Source of the DNA: Methanomicrobiales archaeon
GTDB taxonomy: Archaea; Halobacteriota; Methanomicrobia; Methanomicrobiales; JACTUA01
Assembly: GCA_028678635.1 (NCBI GenBank)
Contig: JAJRDC010000288.1
Coordinates: forward strand, 1-5,622
Direction of reading: 5' to 3'
Length of the DNA stretch: 5,622 bases
Part shown: piece by piece, positions 4,194 to 5,622 of the stretch
Position numbering within the stretch: position 1 is the first letter of the stretch
How the letters are laid out: the number at the start of each line of letters is the position of its first letter
Notes under the pieces: model-generated
The model's input: only the letters and a program-made list of their open reading frames with translations
What the model was told of the DNA's origin: nothing
The model's database searches: none
Program-made: the position numbers and the translations under genes

Positions 4194-5600
4194 ATGCTCT
4201 CGGAACAGGAGATCGTGGACCGGTTTTTAAAGACCCGGCTCCAGGTGCACCCCGACCTGCTCTCCTACCTCCGGGAGAAGAACGACCCGGCGCTCATCGA
4301 CCGGGTCATCGCAGGAGTTCCCCCGGAGACCCTCGTGGTCTCCACCCGCCACCTCCCGGACCTCCACCGCGAGAAGGACGGGGCCCGGTTCGCGGCCGAT
4401 CCCTCGGTGGAGCTGATCAGCGGAGCCGCGGGATCCGCGGGATCCACCAACCGGTTCGAGGATTTCTTCTCCTACTTCCGGGACCGCTACACCCGGCTCG
4501 CGGAGATGATCCGGACCCGGACCACCGCCATTCCCATCGAAGCCTTGGTGAAGACAACCCGGTACCGGCAGCAGGAGGCCGCCGCCATCGGCATGGTCAT
4601 GGAGGTGCGTACCACGGGCAAGGGGAACCGTATCGTGGAGCTGGAGGACCCCACCGGCCAGGTCACCGTCCTCTTCAACCGGGACCGGCCCGTCTTTTCG
4701 GATGCCGAGCGGATCCTCCCCGACGAGGTGATCGGGGTGCGGGGGAAGCTCTCGGACGACGGCCGCCTCTTCTTTGCCGAGCAGCTCTATCGGCCCGATG
4801 TCCCGGTCAGCCATGCACCGTTCACCAGCGACCGTGACGGGAGGGCCGTCTTCATCTCCGACATCCATGTCGGATCCAACACCTTCCTGGAACAGGAATG
4901 GAAACGGTTTACCGAGTGGCTCCCCGAGTCCGGCGCCTCCTACCTGCTGGTCTGCGGTGACCTGGTGGACGGGATAGGGATCTACCCCGGCCAGCAGGAG
5001 GAACTGACGATCCGGGACATCTATGCCCAGTACGAGCGGCTCGGGCAGCTCCTTGCCGAGGTACCGCCGGAGATCAGGATCATCCTCTCCCCGGGGAACC
5101 ACGACGTGGTCCGGGGGGCCGAGCCCCAGCCTGCCCTCCCGGGCGAGTTCACGAAGGGATACCCGAAGAACGTCATCCAGGTGGAGAACCCCTGCCTCCT
5201 CTCCCTCCAGGGCGTGCGGGTGCTCATGTACCACGGCCGGTCCATTGACGACATGATCGGCATGATCCCGGGGGCTTCCTACTCCCACCCGGAGCAGATG
5301 ATGGTGGAGATGCTCCAGCGCCGGCACCTGGCGCCCACCTACGGAAAGAAGACCCCCATATCCGCGGAACGGCAGGACCGGCTGGTCATCAGCCCGGTGC
5401 CCGAGATCCTCCACACCGGCCACATCCATACCTGCGGACTCACCCGGTACCGGGGGGTTCTCGGTATCAATGCCGGTACGTGGCAGGCCCAGACCGCCTT
5501 CCAGCGGCAGATGAACATCCATCCCACCCCTGCCCGGGCGGTGGTCGTGGACCTGCGGACACTGGAGCCCCGAATCATGGAGTTCCTGCAGGCCGCCTGA
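4194..5600 (+). CDS. polB: DNA polymerase D (PolD) small subunit DP1, 3'-5' exonuclease
   Basis: This 468-residue protein is the proofreading subunit of the archaeal family D replicative polymerase. It pairs with the catalytic large subunit DP2, which is not in this window. The N-terminal helical part (about 1-60) is followed by a linker, an OB-fold region at about 125-200, and a calcineurin-like phosphoesterase domain from about 218. The metal-binding motifs are all present: SDIHVGS with Asp223 and His225, CGDLVDG with Asp256, GNHD with Asn302 and His303, MYHGRSID with His347, and HTGHIH with His410 and His412. The nuclease should therefore be active. The chain is shorter than DP1 of Pyrococcus or Methanocaldococcus (roughly 600 residues), mainly because the linker between the N-terminal part and the OB fold is short. 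I believe this is normal for Methanomicrobia. Residues 77-84 (GAAGSAGS) form a small flexible linker coded by a 9-bp tandem duplication. The gene is divergent from the signal peptidase operon, and only 22 bases follow its stop in the window. Confidence 0.95.
   Translation: MLSEQEIVDRFLKTRLQVHPDLLSYLREKNDPALIDRVIAGVPPETLVVSTRHLPDLHREKDGARFAADPSVELISGAAGSAGSTNRFEDFFSYFRDRYTRLAEMIRTRTTAIPIEALVKTTRYRQQEAAAIGMVMEVRTTGKGNRIVELEDPTGQVTVLFNRDRPVFSDAERILPDEVIGVRGKLSDDGRLFFAEQLYRPDVPVSHAPFTSDRDGRAVFISDIHVGSNTFLEQEWKRFTEWLPESGASYLLVCGDLVDGIGIYPGQQEELTIRDIYAQYERLGQLLAEVPPEIRIILSPGNHDVVRGAEPQPALPGEFTKGYPKNVIQVENPCLLSLQGVRVLMYHGRSIDDMIGMIPGASYSHPEQMMVEMLQRRHLAPTYGKKTPISAERQDRLVISPVPEILHTGHIHTCGLTRYRGVLGINAGTWQAQTAFQRQMNIHPTPARAVVVDLRTLEPRIMEFLQAA
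4426..4445 (+). repeat. 9-bp tandem duplication in the DP1 linker
   Basis: CCGCGGGAT occurs twice back to back (4426-4434 and 4435-4443), followed by CC, and encodes the SAGSAGS part of a Gly/Ala/Ser linker. The 9-bp unit keeps the frame, so copy number could vary without inactivating the protein. Confidence 0.7.
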
Positions 5601-5622
5601 TCTCCTGCGATTCATTTCCGCA

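Noticed and set aside
4227..5615. 462-codon open frame on the minus strand
   Set aside because: It mirrors the whole of the DP1 gene, whose motifs are unmistakable, and its translation is low-complexity with no family features.

Overview
The window is GC-rich archaeal DNA, most likely from a methanogenic euryarchaeon of the Methanomicrobiales type (a Methanoculleus-like genome is my guess; the genus is inference). The evidence is the small subunit of the archaeal family D DNA polymerase, the coenzyme F420 biosynthesis enzyme CofH, an archaeal/Sec11-type signal peptidase, an iron-sulfur flavoprotein of the kind described from Methanosarcina, and Shine-Dalgarno sequences of the GAGGTGA type.

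Layout. Positions 1-44 are a strikingly AT-rich island (35 of 44 bases A/T) with TATA-like boxes inside two overlapping inverted repeats. It is the probable promoter/operator of the first gene. Positions 104-958 (+) encode an exported acidic protein of four ~45-residue helical repeats that I cannot assign to a named family. A ~200-base spacer with weak stem-loops follows. Positions 1166-2170 (+) hold a likely two-gene operon: a stand-alone GIY-YIG (DUF123/COG1833) putative nuclease and an iron-sulfur flavoprotein. Facing them on the minus strand is a second two-gene operon, the signal peptidase (4076-3387) followed by cofH (3380-2298). The cofH ribosome-binding site overlaps the signal peptidase stop codon. 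The convergent ends of the two operons meet in an array of four ~34-bp tandem repeats (2172-2307), most of which fold into hairpins and the last of which includes the end of the cofH coding sequence. Positions 4194-5600 (+) encode DNA polymerase D small subunit DP1, divergent from the signal peptidase across a 117-base region with a short palindrome centred on a TATA-like sequence.

How the genes relate. Most of the window is housekeeping: replication (DP1), protein export (signal peptidase), cofactor F420 synthesis (CofH) and redox (flavoprotein). No single pathway links them. The parts most worth a second look are the exported repeat protein, whose repeat resembles a UBA-type three-helix fold, with its AT-rich palindromic promoter, and the intergenic hairpin-repeat array that appears to be built from copies of the cofH 3' end. 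I see no mobile element, CRISPR array, tRNA or rRNA.
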